Positions 45,456-52,734 of a stretch of 64,000 bases of DNA are shown piece after piece. Source of the stretch: JAHDWY01 sp964632865. GTDB lineage: Bacteria > Hydrogenedentota > Hydrogenedentia > Hydrogenedentales > SLHB01. A model generated the notes under the pieces. It did not search any database. It was given only the letters and a program-made list of their open reading frames with translations, and was not told where the DNA came from. Each line of letters opens with the position of its first letter. The stretch's first letter is position 1. The translations under genes were made by a program, and so were the position numbers. Where the stretch lies: the NCBI GenBank assembly GCA_964632865.1, contig CAZWDH010000001.1, positions 23,086-87,085 of the forward strand, in the 5' to 3' direction.

Positions 45456-46399
45456 AATCAGCGGAAACCGTCACGGCGTTTTATTTTTACCCTAAACAAA
45501 GCGAACGTCTTCGTCTGTTCGCGCTCTGGTATTTTGCTTCCCTGCTGACGCTGGGGACGATCGTCGGGCACACGGTTTTGGGTTTCGAACAATCCTGGGC
45601 AGTTCCACTCGTGGGTGTGGGAACCGCCTGTGCCATGCAACTCCTACTCGAATGGCTGGACGCTCGCGCCAAGAATCGCCCGCTGCGCTACAACGGAGGC
45701 CTTTTCGCCTTTATCAACTTCCTTTTGCCGGCATATATTCCGGGACAGGCGATTGCCATATTGCTGTACCCCAATGAACGCCTTATGCCAATCGTGTTCG
45801 CGGCGGTGCTCATGATTGGCTCCAAAGTGATGTTTCGCGCACCGATGGGCGAGGGCCGGACGCAGCATTTCCTCAATCCATCGAACTTTGGCATCGCGGT
45901 CACTCTTTTGCTGTTTCCATGGGTAGGTCTGGCTCCGCCTTACCACTTCACGGAAAACATCGCCGGCGCGTGGGATTGGATTGTGCCGGGTATCGTCCTC
46001 CTTTCCGGGCTCATCATTCACGCTTTTTTCACGGGTCGACTTCCTGTGCTGGCGGCATGGCTCATTGGCTTTGCGGCGCAGGCGCTCTTGAGGAGCTGGC
46101 TCTTCGGGAGTCCGGCGCTGACGATGCTGGTGCCGATGACCAGCGTGGCCTTCATCCTGTTTACCATGTACATGATCCCCGACCCCGCCACGATTCCTTT
46201 AGATCCAATCCGGCAGGCGGCATTCGGTTTTGCGGTGGCGGCTGTCTATGGATTGCTTCAGGAGCTGCACATTGTGTTTGGTCTATTTCTGGCCCTTGTC
46301 ATCGTTTGTGCACTCCGTGGTGCTGGGTTGTACTGGGCCGCCTTTTTGAGGCAGCGTAGCGTATCGTTTGGGCTTCATCCGGCGGCCCGCGCTGCCTGA
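45452..46399 (+). CDS. UnbU/RnfD-like membrane protein
   Basis: A 315-residue inner-membrane protein with about nine hydrophobic helices. LNPSNFGIAVTLLLFPWVGL and MIPDPATIPLDPIRQAAFGF resemble the NPAM and TDPVTSP segments of RnfD/NqrB, the flavin-carrying subunits of ion-translocating electron-transfer complexes. The closest annotated relatives are UnbU proteins, which occur next to UnbV. GGAGGAG lies before the ATG at 45452, which overlaps the unbV-like stop (ATGA). The covalent-flavin SGAT-type motif is not evident. A role in moving electrons across the membrane to the exported MauG-like and UnbV-like proteins is inference. Confidence 0.82.
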   Translation: MKSAETVTAFYFYPKQSERLRLFALWYFASLLTLGTIVGHTVLGFEQSWAVPLVGVGTACAMQLLLEWLDARAKNRPLRYNGGLFAFINFLLPAYIPGQAIAILLYPNERLMPIVFAAVLMIGSKVMFRAPMGEGRTQHFLNPSNFGIAVTLLLFPWVGLAPPYHFTENIAGAWDWIVPGIVLLSGLIIHAFFTGRLPVLAAWLIGFAAQALLRSWLFGSPALTMLVPMTSVAFILFTMYMIPDPATIPLDPIRQAAFGFAVAAVYGLLQELHIVFGLFLALVIVCALRGAGLYWAAFLRQRSVSFGLHPAARAA

Positions 46400-46493
46400 T
46401 ATTTGTTCGCAGGTAGCAGCACAGTTAGCGGCCCAGCAACGCTCGACGATTACATTCGAGGGATGTTGCCGTGAGTGGCATTGAGAGGAGTGA

Positions 46494-46985
46494 ATGACAG
46501 GCAGCCAACTGATCGGCGACGCGGAGAATTTGAATTCGATGCCGAGCCCAGATGCCGCCGCATTGGAACAGTGCGTCACATTCCCGACCGGACAACTGAC
46601 ACAGAGTCAGCTCCGGGCGGTGTTTGGATCGCTCCCGCTCGAACTTACGTTCGTGGATCACGAAGATCGCGTTCGGTACTTCACCAAGAGCGACGAACCG
46701 ATTTTTGCACGGTCCGCAGCCGTGCTAGGGAGAAAAGTGCAGGATTGTCATCCGCCCAAGAGCGTGAGCATCGTCAATCGCATTCTCTCGGACTTCCGGT
46801 CCGGACGCGAAAACGCTGCCTGCTTTTGGCTCGAATTGAGGGGTCGATTCGTACATGTCGAGTACCTGGCCGTTCGCAATACGGAAGGCCAGTACATCGG
46901 CACGCTCGAGGTCGTGCAGGATATAACGCCGCTGCGTGCCTTGCAAGGCGAACGCCGGCTCTTGGAGTATGAGACCGCATCGTGA
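46494..46985 (+). CDS. PAS domain protein of the DUF438 type
   Basis: A 163-residue soluble protein. Residues 40-150 form a PAS domain of the subtype usually found at the C-terminus of DUF438 proteins: VFGSLPLELTFVDHEDRVRY, then AAVLGRKVQDCHPPKSVSIV, then GRFVHVEYLAVRNTEGQYIG and TLEVVQDITPLRAL. The CHPP motif is characteristic. Such domains may bind heme or flavin in sensor proteins; no output domain is attached here. AGGAG lies three bases before the ATG. It follows the UnbU-like gene by 94 bp in the same direction and is likely the operon's last member and possibly its sensor. Confidence 0.85.
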   Translation: MTGSQLIGDAENLNSMPSPDAAALEQCVTFPTGQLTQSQLRAVFGSLPLELTFVDHEDRVRYFTKSDEPIFARSAAVLGRKVQDCHPPKSVSIVNRILSDFRSGRENAACFWLELRGRFVHVEYLAVRNTEGQYIGTLEVVQDITPLRALQGERRLLEYETAS

Positions 46986-47029
46986 GTGGCCCGACAATCT
47001 GCCGAACAATGGCAAAGGAAAGGAGCAGC

Positions 47030-47140
47030 ATGTACAGCAGGCGATTCAGGATACTTCCCCTAGGCTTGGCGACGTGTCGGTTTTTAGGGCGGTGCCCTCG
47101 TGCGCGGCGGAGGTTCCGTGAAAAGGAGAAAGGGTTATGA
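47030..47140 (+). CDS. Possible 36-codon leader peptide before the S74 protein
   Basis: An ATG at 47030 with AAAGGAG four bases upstream opens a 36-codon frame, MYSRRFRILPLGLATCRFLG and a very basic remainder. Its TGA overlaps the ATG of the next gene (ATGA). The coupling and ribosome binding site suggest translation. The product has no known relatives and may act only to couple translation. Confidence 0.35.
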   Translation: MYSRRFRILPLGLATCRFLGRCPRARRRFREKEKGL

Positions 47141-49386
47141 AGGCTAAATGGTTGTTGAGTATTTCGATGGTTGTCGCGCTGACAGGCGGACTCGCGGTCC
47201 ACGCGGCGGATATCGGCACGGGCTTTAGCTATCAGGGGTTCCTCGAAAAACCTGCCGGAACTCCGGTGGACGGCGTTTCGTGCGACTTCCGCTTCGGGCT
47301 CTGGGACGCGGCCGCGGGGGGGAATCAACAAGGGGTTTCGCCGCAAACGAAAATCGGCGTTGCGGTGACCGGTGGAGTGTTCACCGTGCCCGACTTGGAT
47401 TTCGGCGCAGGGGCCATCGACGGCGCCGCGCGGTGGCTGGAGATCGAGGTCCAGTGCCCGCCGGACGCGGGGTTCACGTTGCTTTCGCCGCGCGTGGAGC
47501 TGACTCCCGCGCCGCACGCCATTCGGGCGTGGGAAGGCGTCGGGCCGCCCAACGCGTTGGAAGTGGACACGGCGACGGGCTTCGTGGGCATCGGGACGGA
47601 CTCGCCGGTCTACCCGTTGCACTCCTCCACGGCCGGCCCGTCTGACCGCGCGGTTTACGGCGAGGCCACCGCCGCTACCGGTACCACCTACGGCGTGTTC
47701 GGCCGGAGCGTCAGCCCGGACGGGGCCGGCGTTCGCGGCGACTCCGTCGCCATCAGTGGGACCGCCTATGGCGGTCGCTTCCAGACCGGGAGCCCGGACG
47801 GCCGCGCCGTCTACGGCGAGGCCATCGCCGCCGGCGGCACCGCCTACGGTGTATTCGGCCGGAGCAACAGCACGTCCGGTCGTGGCGTGTACGGCGAGGC
47901 CACTGCCGGTACCGGCAGCACTTATGGCGGTTGGTTCCAAAGCCTTAGCGCGGACGGGGCCGGCGTCTTTGGCAGCTCCGGCGCCATCAGTGGGACCGCC
48001 TACGGCGGTCGCTTCCAGACCGGGAGCCCGGACGGGCGCGCCGTCTACGGCGAGGCCATCGCCGGTACGGGCACCGCCTACGGCGTGTACGGCCGGAGCG
48101 ACAGCACGGACGGGCGTGGCGTCTACGGCGAGGCCACCGCCGCTACTGGCGGCACCTATGGCGGTTCCTTCCGGAGCGACAGCACCGAGGGGCGCGCCGT
48201 CCAGGGTTGGGCTACTGCCGCCAGCGGCAACACCATCGGCGGTCGTTTCACGAGTGACAGCACAGCCGGATACGGCGTCTGGGCCGATGCCGATGCCAGT
48301 ACCGGCACCACCTACGGCGTGGTTGGCCGGAGCGCCAGCACGGACGGGTACGGCGTGTTCGGGTATGCGAGCGCGGCGAACGGGACGACCCGCGGCGGCT
48401 ACTTTAAGAGCCAGAGCACGGACGGATTCGGCGTCTACGGTTTGGCCACCGCCATTACGGGCACCAACTACGGCGTGTACGGCCGGAGCGACAGCACCGA
48501 GGGGCGCGCCGTCCAGGGTTGGGCTACTGCCGCCAGCGGCAACACCATCGGCGGTCGTTTCACGAGTGACAGCACATCCGGGTACGGCGTCTGGGCCGAT
48601 GCCGATGCCAGTACCGGCACCACCTACGGCGTGGTCGGCCGGTGCAATAGCCCGGACGGGTTCGCTGGCTACTTCACCGGTCCAGCCGGGAGCAGAAACT
48701 ACTTCGCACAAAGCGTGGGCATAGGAACCAATGCGCCCGACGTCACTCTCCACGTCGAGGACGGTGCCGACGCCTCGTTGAGCAGTGGGTCCGGCTACCT
48801 CGTCCTGGGACCGGTCTCCGGTTCGAATCTCGTCCTCGACAACAACGAGATCCTCGCCCGCAACAACGGCGCCGGGGCGAGCCTCTTCATCAACTACGAA
48901 GGCGGAAACGTGGGGATCCTACGGAACTCCGCGTCGCACCCGCTGCATGTGGGCAACGACAGCAGCACCGGTAACGGCGCCCATCTCACCGCCGGCGGAA
49001 TCTGGACCAACGGCAGCGATCGGAACTCCAAGGAAAACTTCAAACCGTTCGACGCGGGGGCCATCCTGGAAAAAGTAGCGGAACTGCCGCTAACTGTTTG
49101 GAATTACATCGGAGAGACCGACGGCGTGCATCACATCGGCCCCATGGCCCAGGACTTCCACGCGGCGTTCGGCTTGGGCCACGACGAGCGCTACATCACC
49201 ACCATCGACGCCGACGGTGTGGCTCTCGCCGCAATCCAAGGCCTCTACCAGATCGTGCAGGAAAAGGACTGCGAGATCGAAGAGTTGAAGGCGAAGGCGG
49301 AATCCGTCGAACGGCTCGAGGAGAAGGTTGCGGCGCTGGAGGCGTTGGTGCACAAGCTCGCCGCCCAGAACGGAGGTGGGCGATGA
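47137..49386 (+). CDS. Surface repeat protein with peptidase S74 (endosialidase-type) chaperone
   Basis: A 749-residue exported protein. The signal peptide MKAKWLLSISMVVALTGGLA ends at HAADIGTG. A head domain (FSYQGFLEKPAGTPVDGVSC ... RVELTPAPHAIRA) is typical of planctomycete and myxobacterial fibre proteins. Residues 172-509 are 13 repeats of 26 residues, then a short shaft. Next comes the S74 intramolecular chaperone, with the self-cleavage region SDRNSKENF and MAQDFHAAFG. A C-terminal coiled coil (EIEELKAKAESVERLEEKVA) supports trimer formation. The S74 part should trimerise the fibre and cleave itself off. It overlaps the next gene by four bases. Confidence 0.9.
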   Translation: MKAKWLLSISMVVALTGGLAVHAADIGTGFSYQGFLEKPAGTPVDGVSCDFRFGLWDAAAGGNQQGVSPQTKIGVAVTGGVFTVPDLDFGAGAIDGAARWLEIEVQCPPDAGFTLLSPRVELTPAPHAIRAWEGVGPPNALEVDTATGFVGIGTDSPVYPLHSSTAGPSDRAVYGEATAATGTTYGVFGRSVSPDGAGVRGDSVAISGTAYGGRFQTGSPDGRAVYGEAIAAGGTAYGVFGRSNSTSGRGVYGEATAGTGSTYGGWFQSLSADGAGVFGSSGAISGTAYGGRFQTGSPDGRAVYGEAIAGTGTAYGVYGRSDSTDGRGVYGEATAATGGTYGGSFRSDSTEGRAVQGWATAASGNTIGGRFTSDSTAGYGVWADADASTGTTYGVVGRSASTDGYGVFGYASAANGTTRGGYFKSQSTDGFGVYGLATAITGTNYGVYGRSDSTEGRAVQGWATAASGNTIGGRFTSDSTSGYGVWADADASTGTTYGVVGRCNSPDGFAGYFTGPAGSRNYFAQSVGIGTNAPDVTLHVEDGADASLSSGSGYLVLGPVSGSNLVLDNNEILARNNGAGASLFINYEGGNVGILRNSASHPLHVGNDSSTGNGAHLTAGGIWTNGSDRNSKENFKPFDAGAILEKVAELPLTVWNYIGETDGVHHIGPMAQDFHAAFGLGHDERYITTIDADGVALAAIQGLYQIVQEKDCEIEELKAKAESVERLEEKVAALEALVHKLAAQNGGGR
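47650..48663 (+). repeat. 13 tandem 78-bp coding repeats
   Basis: Thirteen in-phase units of 78 bp encode 26-residue repeats of the type GVYGEATAATGTTYGVFGR followed by S..S.DG(R/Y). Units differ at many third positions, but units 8-9 (AVQGW, GVWAD) and 12-13 are almost identical, showing a recent two-unit duplication. The fold is probably a beta-solenoid or trimeric fibre shaft. Confidence 0.88.
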
Positions 49387-49748
49387 ACCGGCACGCCGAA
49401 CATCGAGAGCAGAATGCTTCAGAATGGGAACCTCCAGCAAACGCGGGCGGTCGGGTCTGGTTCAAGTGCGAGCAGGCTTCTGAATTGGCAATTGGAAATC
49501 GACGCTTCGCAGTTCCCTTTGCTCTTCGTTGTTCAACGTTCGTCATTCTATGGGCGGTCGCCACGGCGAACGCTCAGAGTGGTGGCGCGTATGTCATCAG
49601 GAAGAGTACGATGGATTCCGGTGGTGACCGAGTCGTCGGCGGCGAATTCGTGCTGACCGGCACCGTGGGACAACCCGACGCCGCCGAGCTGACCGGCAGT
49701 GGGTACACGCTCGCAGGCGGGTTCTGGTCGCCGGCCGACGCCGCCTAG
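49383..49748 (+). CDS. Small exported protein, stop codon before its SEWG-type anchor
   Basis: A 121-residue product with a hydrophobic segment near residues 45-64 (VPFALRCSTFVILWAVATAN) and an exported part YVIRKSTMDSGGDRVVGGEF, then VLTGTVGQPDAAELTGSGYT and LAGGFWSPADAA. A TAG at 49746 ends the frame. Directly after it, in the same frame to a TGA at 49886, lies IPAVSEWGIAVLMLLVTIAA plus basic residues, a typical IPTL/SEWG C-terminal sorting signal. The intact gene therefore ran 49383-49886. Either it is a recent nonsense mutation or the amber codon is read through at some rate. It overlaps the S74 gene by ATGA. Confidence 0.75.
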   Translation: MNRHAEHREQNASEWEPPANAGGRVWFKCEQASELAIGNRRFAVPFALRCSTFVILWAVATANAQSGGAYVIRKSTMDSGGDRVVGGEFVLTGTVGQPDAAELTGSGYTLAGGFWSPADAA

Positions 49749-49886
49749 CTGATCCCGGCGGTTTCCGAGTGGGGAATCGCGGTACTGATGCTGTTGGTCA
49801 CCATCGCTGCGACATTGGTCTTGTCGACGCGCGCGGTCGGATCGGTTTTTGCGGCTGGGGATCACGGAAACGCGAAAAAGCAGTGA
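49749..49886 (+). pseudogene. Cut-off SEWG sorting signal and membrane anchor
   Basis: Forty-five sense codons in phase with the preceding gene: LIPAVSEWGIAVLMLLVTIA, a short hydrophobic remainder and a charged end GDHGNAKKQ. The pattern of PxxSEWG, one membrane helix and basic tail is that of exosortase-type sorting domains. It is separated from its protein by one TAG. Confidence 0.75.
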
Positions 49887-50294
49887 ACAGGAATTGCAGC
49901 CCGTCGGTGTCCTTCGGGCTGAGCACCGGGTCATTCTTCGCGTGGTCATGGCTCTGGAAAGGCTGATGGACCGCTTCGAGCAGACGGGAGAATTCGGCGA
50001 GTCAGGCGTTCCACCACTAGTCAATCTTCGCGGAAAAGCACTTGCGATGCGTCGGATCTCGTCCTCGAAGCCGACTTGCACCCGTAGAACAATGGGCGAG
50101 AACACAGGTACAAAGAAGGAAGAAGTTCTTGGGCACACTCTCCATGAACCAACCGTTGCTCCTTTGATGTCGGCGAGCGATGACGATGCGGTGCGACTGC
50201 AGTCAAGGCGACCGATCTCGCTACGGACGATCCACTGGCCACGAGGTTACGCGCGAGGCATCAGCACCGCATGAATCGCTAGGAGTTTGCTGAA
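49887..50294. other. Intergenic region with decayed hemerythrin-like fragment
   Basis: A 408-bp gap between the anchored-protein tail and the radical SAM gene. The left part holds the hemerythrin-like fragment listed below. An open frame continues to 50274, but its later part is composition-biased and resembles nothing. No terminator hairpin was evident. Confidence 0.45.
49894..49998 (+). pseudogene. N-terminal fragment of a hemerythrin-like gene
   Basis: The frame beginning at TTG 49894 reads LQPVGVLRAEHRVILRVVMA and LERLMDRFEQTGEFG, matching the first helix of HHE hemerythrin domains (VLREEHRVIxRVLxALE). The following helices with the remaining iron ligands are missing, and the sequence loses resemblance after about 35 codons. 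It is interpreted as a truncated remnant. Confidence 0.5.
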
Positions 50295-52004
50295 ATGAAA
50301 TCACCCCTCACCTTAAGAGCCAGTGGACTGCCGCTTCCCGTGGCTCCATCCCAACCGACACACCCATTGCGTTCGCGCGCCCGTGTCTTGCTTACCAGCG
50401 TGTTCGGACCCTATGCCCAGGACGACGAGTACGGCAGCCGGAAAATCACGTCCATGGAGCTGTGGCACAACCAGGTCACGCGCGTACAGGGGCCGTTTTC
50501 ATTGCGCATGTCGCACCGTTCCTGGGGGCTCATGCTGATCCAGGCCAACATCCTCGCTCCATGTACGCTTCTGGATTTCCCAGACATGCAGCGCTTCATA
50601 GACCAGATCACAACGAATGAATACGACATCATCGGGATCAGTTCGATCATCCCCAACGTCCGGAAAGTGCGCAAGATGTGCGAACTCATTCGCGAACACG
50701 CACCGGCAACGACGATTGTCATCGGCGGACACATCGCCAACCTGGCGGAACTGGACGAACTGATCGACGCCGACCACATCGTCAAGGGCGAGGGAGTCCG
50801 CTGGATGCGCCGCTTCCTTGGCGAGGACGAGAGCCGCGCGATCAGACACCCGCGAATCCTGTCGGGGATAGGCTCGCGCATCCTGGGGATCACTCAGTCG
50901 GTCAAACCCGGCGAGGTCGCCGCCACACTGATTCCTTCGGTGGGCTGTCCCGTGGGATGCAACTTCTGTTCGACGTCAGCCATGTTCGGCGGCAAGGGCA
51001 GCTGCGTGAATTTCTACGAAACCGGCGATGAGCTGTTCCGAGTCATGTGCGAACTGGAGCGGGATCTTCGCGTGCGCTCGTTTTTCGTCATGGACGAGAA
51101 CTTCCTGCTCCACCGAAAGCGGGCCCTGCGACTGCTGGAGTTGATGAACCAGCACGGTAAGTCGTGGGCGTTGTACGTTTTCACCTCGGCGAATGTGCTG
51201 AACTCGTACGAGATTGAGCAGTTAGTGGGCTTGGGCATCATCTGGGCTTGGGTGGGACTCGAAGGAAAGGACTCGAAGTACGGCAAGCTCAAAGGCACGG
51301 ACACTCTCACACTGGTAAAGACGCTTCAGGCTCACGGCATCCGTGTGCTCGGCTCAACCATCATCGGACTCGAGGAGCACACGCCGGAGAACATTGATGA
51401 CGCGATCGACCATGCGGTTGCCCACGACTCGGACTTTCACCAGTTCATGTTGTACACCCCGCTTCCCGGAACGCCCTTGCATTCCGAGCTTCAAGCTGCG
51501 GGTAAGCTTCTGGATCCCTCCGAACTGGACCATCCCGATACCCACGGGCAGTACCGGTTCAAACACCGGCACGCCCACATTACGGATCACCGGGAGACCG
51601 AGTTCCTGATGCGCGCCTTCCATCGCGACTTCGACGTGAATGGACCCAGCCTCGTTCGAACGGCACGGACGATGCTCCTGGGCTGGCGTCGCTATAAGAG
51701 CCATCCCGAGCGGCGAGTCCGCGAGCGGTTCGCTTGGGACTGCCGCGGCCTTGCGACGATGTACGCCGGGGCCCTGTGGGCCGCCCGCCATTGGTGCCGC
51801 AACAACGCATTGCAGTCGGCGAAGATTTCAAACATCCTCAAAGACCTCTACGTTGAATTCGGACTGAAGTCGCGCCTCGCGGCGCCGCTCGTGGGCCGCT
51901 ATGTACGGTGGATGATGGGCCGCGAAGAGCGCCGCATTCGGCGGGGCTGGACGTTTGAGCCTCCCACGTTTTGTGAGACCGCAAACTGCGTTGCGGCTGT
52001 CTAG
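50295..52004 (+). CDS. B12-binding domain radical SAM protein
   Basis: A 569-residue cytoplasmic enzyme. An N-terminal cobalamin-binding Rossmann domain (YDIIGISSIIPNVRKVRKMC, then TTIVIGGHIANLAEL) is followed by a radical SAM domain with the cluster motif CPVGCNFCSTS and TIIGLEEHTPENIDDAIDHA. A helical C-terminal region of about 130 residues completes it. Members methylate unactivated carbons or rearrange lipids, hopanoids or cofactors. The specific substrate is not predictable, and no biosynthetic partners lie beside it. Start: GGAG lies upstream of the ATG at 50295. Confidence 0.9.
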   Translation: MKSPLTLRASGLPLPVAPSQPTHPLRSRARVLLTSVFGPYAQDDEYGSRKITSMELWHNQVTRVQGPFSLRMSHRSWGLMLIQANILAPCTLLDFPDMQRFIDQITTNEYDIIGISSIIPNVRKVRKMCELIREHAPATTIVIGGHIANLAELDELIDADHIVKGEGVRWMRRFLGEDESRAIRHPRILSGIGSRILGITQSVKPGEVAATLIPSVGCPVGCNFCSTSAMFGGKGSCVNFYETGDELFRVMCELERDLRVRSFFVMDENFLLHRKRALRLLELMNQHGKSWALYVFTSANVLNSYEIEQLVGLGIIWAWVGLEGKDSKYGKLKGTDTLTLVKTLQAHGIRVLGSTIIGLEEHTPENIDDAIDHAVAHDSDFHQFMLYTPLPGTPLHSELQAAGKLLDPSELDHPDTHGQYRFKHRHAHITDHRETEFLMRAFHRDFDVNGPSLVRTARTMLLGWRRYKSHPERRVRERFAWDCRGLATMYAGALWAARHWCRNNALQSAKISNILKDLYVEFGLKSRLAAPLVGRYVRWMMGREERRIRRGWTFEPPTFCETANCVAAV

Positions 52005-52442
52005 GGAATCGTCGAACGACTCTTGAGCGGCTTCGCATTCAGGGTCTCAAGGAACTTCTTCAGGGGCTCCACGATCTGGGTCGCATGGCAGCGCTGATGA
52101 TCAATGGCAAACAGCTCGGTCACGAAAGGCTCCTTGCACAAATTGTGCGAGCGCTCTACGGCGAGTACGTACGTAGTGACCGCGCTGGGCGTGGACTGTC
52201 CCTGCTTCAACGCGGTCCCGCGTCGGGGTGCATCCTGGGATGGTAAGGCAATCGGAAGGCGTGCCCGAACGGTTCTGCACAAGGATGGGTGCGCGCAATG
52301 AGTCCGCAGTAAACTCGGTCTAGAAGCGGCTCCACGGGTCAAGAGTGGTCATCTTGAGTCATGTGCCTAACCGCTGCATACACCGAAGGTTAATAGTTAA
52401 ACCGTTGTCATTTCACGACTTACGAGAAAGGCGTTGGAGATT

Positions 52443-52462
52443 TTCGATTCCCCCCGCCTCCA
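52443..52462 (+). other. tmRNA 3'-end-like sequence, candidate attachment site
   Basis: TTCGATTCCCCCCGCCTCCA has the form of the T-loop plus acceptor 3' half of many bacterial tmRNAs, with the C run and CGCCTCCA end. The complementary 5' half of the T stem is absent upstream, so no functional RNA is encoded. Integrases that target ssrA leave exactly this kind of duplicated 3' end at the far border of an island. Confidence 0.5.
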
Positions 52463-52509
52463 TTGAAAAGCTATTATTTTACAAGGACTTACGGAAACGA
52501 AATCCGCAC

Positions 52510-52522
52510 TACGGGAACTTTT
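52510..52522 (+). repeat. 13-bp direct repeat, left copy
   Basis: TACGGGAACTTTT occurs here and again at 62604-62616 in the same orientation. The two copies bracket the heavy-metal efflux module. A 13-mer can recur by chance in 64 kb, so the meaning rests on position only. Confidence 0.4.
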
Positions 52523-52734
52523 CCGGGGACACCCTCACAATTCACAGGCCAAAACTGTCGCGCGAACCGCGTTTCTGAAGCGAAAACCCCGCTTCTATTG
52601 GGGGCGGCGGCGGACAATCCCTCCGCCTTTAACGAAGAGTTCAATTCCTCGGCTGCTCGCAGGACGACAAATCACATGGTCCTTTGTTTTGTTTGTCCGA
52701 GTCGTCGCGGGTCCGAATGCCGAAATGCTGCCGC

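Larger units (their letters stand above)
52005..52734. other. 730-bp noncoding region, probable island boundary
   Basis: No convincing gene. A minus-strand frame at 52001-52342 has a protein-like end (HNLCKEPFVTELFAIDHQRC) but an Arg/Ser-rich start and no ribosome binding site. The middle is noticeably AT-richer than its surroundings. It holds the tmRNA-like 20-mer and a 13-bp sequence repeated 10 kb away, both listed separately. The heavy-metal module begins directly to its right. Confidence 0.5.

Noticed and set aside
47650..48663. A CRISPR array as the explanation of regular 78-bp repetition
   Set aside because: The units are contiguous, in frame and translate to a continuous 26-residue protein repeat with no spacers.
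46774..48753. A 659-codon open frame on the minus strand across the S74 repeat gene
   Set aside because: It is antisense to a well-supported gene. Its length follows from the 78-bp periodicity, which keeps one antisense frame free of stops. The product is Ala/Gly/Pro-rich without family features.
52001..52342. A 113-codon minus-strand frame after the radical SAM gene
   Set aside because: The C-terminal half looks protein-like, but there is no ribosome binding site, the N-terminal half is biased and no family is recognised.
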